Positions 56,581 through 64,000 of a stretch of DNA of 64,000 nt are shown here, piece after piece. The notes beneath the pieces are model-generated. The model did not search any database. It was not told the DNA's origin and saw only the letters and a list, made by a program, of their open reading frames with translations. The first letter of the stretch is position 1. Each line of letters begins with the position of its first letter. This DNA is from Termitomyces sp. T153 (Eukaryota > Basidiomycota > Agaricomycetes > Agaricales > Lyophyllaceae), in NCBI GenBank assembly GCA_018296165.2, contig JACKQL020000049.1, positions 248,001-312,000 of the forward strand, written 5' to 3'. Made by a program: the position numbers and the translations under genes.

Positions 56581-57546
56581 AGGGGCGCGGTGGCTCAGCT
56601 GGCACCATCGCGTCCCAAAGCGGGTCATGTGACTTGCGAGTGCAAGGCCGGGGTTTCGACTCTGGCTGAGTGCGCCTGTGTGGAAAACACTTTAGACACC
56701 ACGTGGGTTGTTTCAACGCCGCCGGGAAGCCTCCGCCCGCACGTGCTTGACTAGCCAGGCTTTGTAGTGCAGGCCGACCAGGACCGAGCAATCAGCACGT
56801 GGTTCAATGAGGCAATGTGACCACCACGCTCGTGACAGATCAGAAAAAGAGAAGTTTCCCCGGTGCGACGGATTTGGGAGAGGGTCCAGGCCTTCGCTGA
56901 CCAAGCGGGTCGTGGCACGGGTAGGCGTGAGGATAGGAGTCAATAGTTTGAACAGGCTGCCGATGCAATGTGTGGTCCATCGGATGGGTTCGGTGCGGTC
57001 CGGGATAATCCGACCATGACTGTGGTTTGATCGGGTGTCTAGCCGAAAGGTGCGGCATGTCTGTCACTACAAGTCCTCTGGGGCCAATAGGCGGCCCACT
57101 GGCTCATTCCGTCGCGGGTTCCGAATCTCGGGTTCGATCTTCCGAAAGTAGCGTCTGGGCATGGGGAAGGGTTAGTCGTGAAGCCCTTACTGGTGCGTGG
57201 GAGTGGGAGGCTATGAGCTGGCCGAGCGCCTCATCGTGGGACAATACCAGCGCGCACACAGTAAGCATTGCCGAGTACAGCTGGGTTTAGAAATTGGGAG
57301 GGCACGTTAACGGCAGATGGTAGTGGGACTTAGGTGTGAGAAGTAGTATGAACTCCGACGAAGTCAAATCGTAGTAAAGTGGCTATGAGGCGTAACCGGC
57401 ATCAGCTGAAAAGGGATCGGGCCGGAGAACTAGTAGGAGTGTCCGTAATTACCACCCCCATTACATACTGCAGGGCTTAGGACACGAAGGTCATGTGTAA
57501 AATAGGCCTTAAAGATAAATAAAAAGAATCATCATCATCATCATCA
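56581..57546 (+). mobile_element. tRNA-headed SINE-like retroposon (966 bp)
   Basis: It is flanked by a 14-bp duplication TCTATAGCAAATAA at 56567-56580 and 57547-57560. The head looks like a tRNA: GGCGC at the start can pair with GCGCC about 90 bp later, box A is TGGCTCAGCTGG and box B is GGTTTCGACTC. The body is about 860 bp without a supported ORF, and the end is a run of ATC/TCA units after AAAAAGA. Together these show RNA polymerase III-type retroposition by a LINE that recognises a trinucleotide tail. The LINE at 14950-32160 has the same kind of tail. It is CpG-rich inside a CpG-poor region, so young. It is long for a SINE; the body may contain sequence from another RNA. Confidence 0.82.
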
Positions 57547-57560
57547 TCTATAGCAAATAA

Positions 57561-59150
57561 GATCCAATGCTCACTACTTTCACCCAGTGATAAGGAGCAC
57601 TACATGTTGGACTAGTTGAGTTTTCTGCTGTCACCATCACCTTCACCATTGTCCTTGTACAAGTCAGAAAACACTCAGGCCATCACATTTTCATTCAATG
57701 CACAAGATGCTATAAGATGTGATCTTGCTTGCAGACATGGGTCATATGGAAGCATTTCTGGGTAAAATATGTATGATACAGGCAATGAAGAAGATGCCAA
57801 AGTCAGAGAACTGATTTCAAAAAGAGAGATTTGAATATGACTTGAATAACTTATGAAAAAAGTAGCCCACTTCTGAAGTAGAAAGTCTGTGATAAAATAT
57901 CTTTGCCTGGTGCAAACATGATGATGAGATATTGTTATGTCTAACTACATCAATTATTAGATGGTAATGTCAAACTACATTGATTATCATACTTCTGAAT
58001 CTGCTTATTCTCATCAGTGTTGACCCTAAGAGTGAAAGGTTAATAACATTTAAGGGTTAAATACATGTTAAGGTTAAGGGTTAATATCATGAAGAAACAA
58101 TTTTAAGGCTTAAGTTAAGGCTTAAGAACTGATGGACTCAAATGAAATGACACATTGTGCTTCTAAATATGGAGTTGGAATGGTTGTGATTCATAAAAGC
58201 GCCAGGGAAGTTCTTTCTCCGCGCTGCTTAGTTGGTAGGGGCATCTCGAAGTTCTGGTTGCTCCATCTTTCAATGCATACTCAGTTATCCAAACCCTCTT
58301 CCATGCTCCCTTCGATCAATACTGCAGCCTCTCCTTGATTTTGAGGCTTAGCCCTTTTCCTGCTCTTCTTCTGTTTTCAACATTTTGCCTCTCTTGTATG
58401 TGGGCGAGGCAGTATGTGTTCCTGAGTCAAGTTCCTGGATTAACCAAATTGACGGCAAACTTGTCTCACATCACTCCCTTCACTGCATAAAAATGCCTTC
58501 CGCAAAGGCATGTAAGAAAGATTCGTTGTCAATGGGCATACACAGAAGAGGCTTGGATGGAACTGTTAGCAGATGAGGAAGCAGAAAATGAGAGGATACC
58601 TGATGATGGCAAGTTAGAAGGTTTTGGTAATGACTTCGAAGTGGTAATCCTAATTAGGTATAAAGGTTAATGTCCCCTTAAAACAAAGCTTTAATAAGGG
58701 TTGTTATCAAGATTTAACCAAAAAAGAGGGGTTAACAACCGCTAAGAATCCAACACTGAGTTTCATTGAACATAGAAGGCGACCGGCGTTTGTCGCTGCT
58801 TCAGAATATAGTTTGTCGGACTCCAGTTGCCACGAGAACTGAAAGATTAGAGCCATCCTGATGCTTGAGCAGATGTCAAAGTCCTCACTACTGGAGCCTC
58901 GGGCTGTATTCCGCCAGTCAAAGAATGACATATGTCGAAGGCAGCATTTGAAGAGTCTGTCTTATCCGTCAACTTTCGCTGCAGAACTCTGTCAAGGTTG
59001 TCTGGGTATCCAACTTTGGAAAGATTTCAACAACAGGCAAGAGTAACATGTGCAAACAAACCCGCTCACTGTCGACGACGACGAAAGGAGCGCTTGGGCG
59101 CCACTCAATTCTTTTTGCGACAGCAGTTTATATAGCCCCTTACAACTCAA
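57561..59150. other. Transition from CpG-poor repeats to the host gene flank
   Basis: From 57,561 to about 58,190 CpG is essentially absent; from about 58,198 (AAAGCGCCAGGG) CpG returns to host level. TTAAGG/TTAAGGC-type near-repeats lie at 58,040-58,130. The short frames at 58132-58338 and 58385-58576 have no domain. The promoter of the acetyltransferase gene should lie near 59,000-59,140 (TTTATATAGCCC at about 59,126). Confidence 0.5.
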
Positions 59151-62924
<3,774 letters not shown>

Positions 62925-63110
62925 GTGATACCTTTAATGTACCTAATATTTGGCAAGAGGATGGATGGCAAATAGCGTGGGATTAAACGAGCCACTGTGA
63001 ACTAGCTGCAGTCCGATCCATTCAGTTCAGTTGAAGATGGATGCAAAGTTCGTACAGCCTCGGTTCATCCCCGCCAACAATGCCTTCAGCTATGTTGCAG
63101 TGAACAGAAT
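62925..63110. other. Short intergenic spacer
   Basis: 186 bp between two genes on the same strand; it must hold the terminator of the acetyltransferase gene and part of the promoter or 5' UTR of the next gene. An upstream exon ending near 63,100 is possible. Confidence 0.4.
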
Positions 63111-63977
63111 ATGCAATACGGTCGTATGCCTCCCCAAGAGCGCAGGGACACCAACCTCGACAGCAATGGCTCGGTAAACCAAGCTTTCAAGTCGAAACAA
63201 CACAACCCTGACCAGCTCGTCTCTTAGACTCCCTTCCAAACACATCAGAGCTTAGGTCAAGCCCTCGGCTCCCATATACCAGGTCTTGTACTTTCCAACT
63301 ATTGCTGCCTCATTCCTCAATTATCTATCAAGGCCTTGCCCAGAATGGTCCGCCACAGTCCCATCCAGGCGCACCCCCTTCACATTCTCCTCTTTTCACG
63401 GTGACAACTGGCCATCCCTCACCTGGCATGAAGCGCAAGCAAGTTGATACTTCAATGAATCCACAGGTCCTCAAACGCCGACGCGATGCTGAAGACGGCG
63501 ATGCTTTCGATATCGATGGCTCTGGCCAGGGTGCCAAGCACTGGACCGACGAGGAAAAGTCGAAGCTATTCCACTGGCTTATGGGACCTGGTCAGGACGA
63601 GCACTGGAACGCACTCCGTGCAACTAAAAACTCGTGCCTACGGGAAGTAAGCGGATTTTCCCACTTCATCATCGGCGTTAATCTTGATATTCTTGGAAAA
63701 GTGTGCAATCGAGGTATTCGGCAGCAAAAAAACATATCAGGCGCTTAAAGGATGCTATGAACGTAACTTCAACTTATTCAAGCAGATCTATGCCTACGAA
63801 ATGTATCACATCCATGCCGCGAATCTGAGCTCCTACAATGAGGCCGATCGTTTAAGGGAATACGAAAGACGGTTGCAAAGCGCTCGGAAAGCTGGTTGCG
63901 ATGTCGGAAACGTCACTGCCCGGACGATCGACCATTGGCATCGATTAGGTTGGTATGAATTGTTCTATCGCAGGTGA
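63111..63977 (+). CDS. SANT/Myb-like putative DNA-binding protein (possibly continuing past the window)
   Basis: Exons 63111-63173, 63344-63646 and 63702-63977, phase 0 throughout, GT-AG introns. The N-terminus is Gln/Pro/Ser-rich with a nuclear-signal-like LKRRRDAED. The domain KHWTDEEKSKLFHWLMGPGQDEHWNALRA (residues about 85-115) has the Trp and acidic pattern of a SANT/Myb helix-turn-helix, continued by FGSKKTYQALKGCYERNFNLFKQIYAYE after the intron. This suggests a transcription or chromatin factor; no specific orthologue is claimed. The last exon reads into TGA at 63975-63977, but CGCAG|GTGATA there could equally be a splice donor, so the 3' end is uncertain at the window edge. The start at 63111 is the first in-frame ATG of exon 1. 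Confidence 0.75.
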
Positions 63978-64000
63978 TATCACAATAAGGCTTTTCGTGG

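Noticed and set aside
56581..56680. Functional tRNA gene
   Set aside because: The tRNA-like head has only a five-pair acceptor stem and an irregular anticodon region and is the front of a 966-bp element with its own TSD and tail, so it is a SINE head.
58040..58130. Interstitial telomere repeat
   Set aside because: Units are TTAAGG/TTAAGGG mixtures with irregular spacing, not TTAGGG arrays.

Overview
The window comes from the nuclear genome of a filamentous basidiomycete, most likely an Agaricomycete. The evidence is the intron-dense genes (introns about 50-60 bp, GT-AG), an 18-exon cytochrome P450 with a 5-nt microexon, and transposon families typical of such genomes. Host genes lie only at the two ends; the roughly 50 kb between them is a nested transposon graveyard.

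Layout. 1-2035 (-): LAMMER/CLK protein kinase, 3' end outside the window. 3361-4014 (+): decayed glutathione S-transferase-like sequence. 5043-7561 (-): complete cytochrome P450. 8276-8580: 124-bp tandem repeat. 8703-13268: internally deleted Ty1/copia relic (TSD CACGT/CACAT). 13735-14780 (-): second copia fragment. 14789-43854: old Ty3/gypsy element (gypsy-1, minus strand, chromodomain integrase, extra ORF after pol). Its 3' LTR is split by a Tad-like LINE (14950-32160, 13-bp TSD), and the LINE ORF1 is split by a nearly intact gypsy element (gypsy-2, 19420-30376, 982-bp LTRs, 4-bp TSD). A solo LTR with a 20-bp minisatellite (42633-43364) sits in the gypsy-1 leader. 44.2-53.3 kb: fragments of further gypsy elements and of a Zn2Cys6-like gene. 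53324-56259: another gypsy-1 LTR, split by a decayed gypsy-2-family solo LTR, itself split by a dead Tc1 transposon. 56581-57546: tRNA-headed SINE-like element. 59151-62924 (+): MYST histone acetyltransferase with two PHD fingers. 63111-end (+): SANT/Myb-like protein.

Two themes tie the region together. First, the old repeats have almost no CpG (I see none from 35,001 to 36,000), while the LINE, gypsy-2 and the SINE are CpG-rich; the depleted domain begins inside the copia 5' LTR (about 8.86 kb) and ends at about 58.2 kb. All 13 differences I find between the two gypsy-2 LTRs fall at CpG sites. This is the footprint of CpG methylation and deamination acting on silenced repeats. Second, gypsy-2 carries, antisense to gag-pol and before its 3' LTR, one or two intron-containing genes, one with a six-cysteine Zn2Cys6-like cluster plus a predicted coiled coil. 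The whole element is also saturated with the hexamer AGCGAC/GTCGCT (about 38 by hand count, about 5 expected). A DNA-binding protein that recognises its own element is the most interesting hypothesis here; it is inference.

All splice sites were placed by eye from consensus and frame continuity; no alignment or search was run.
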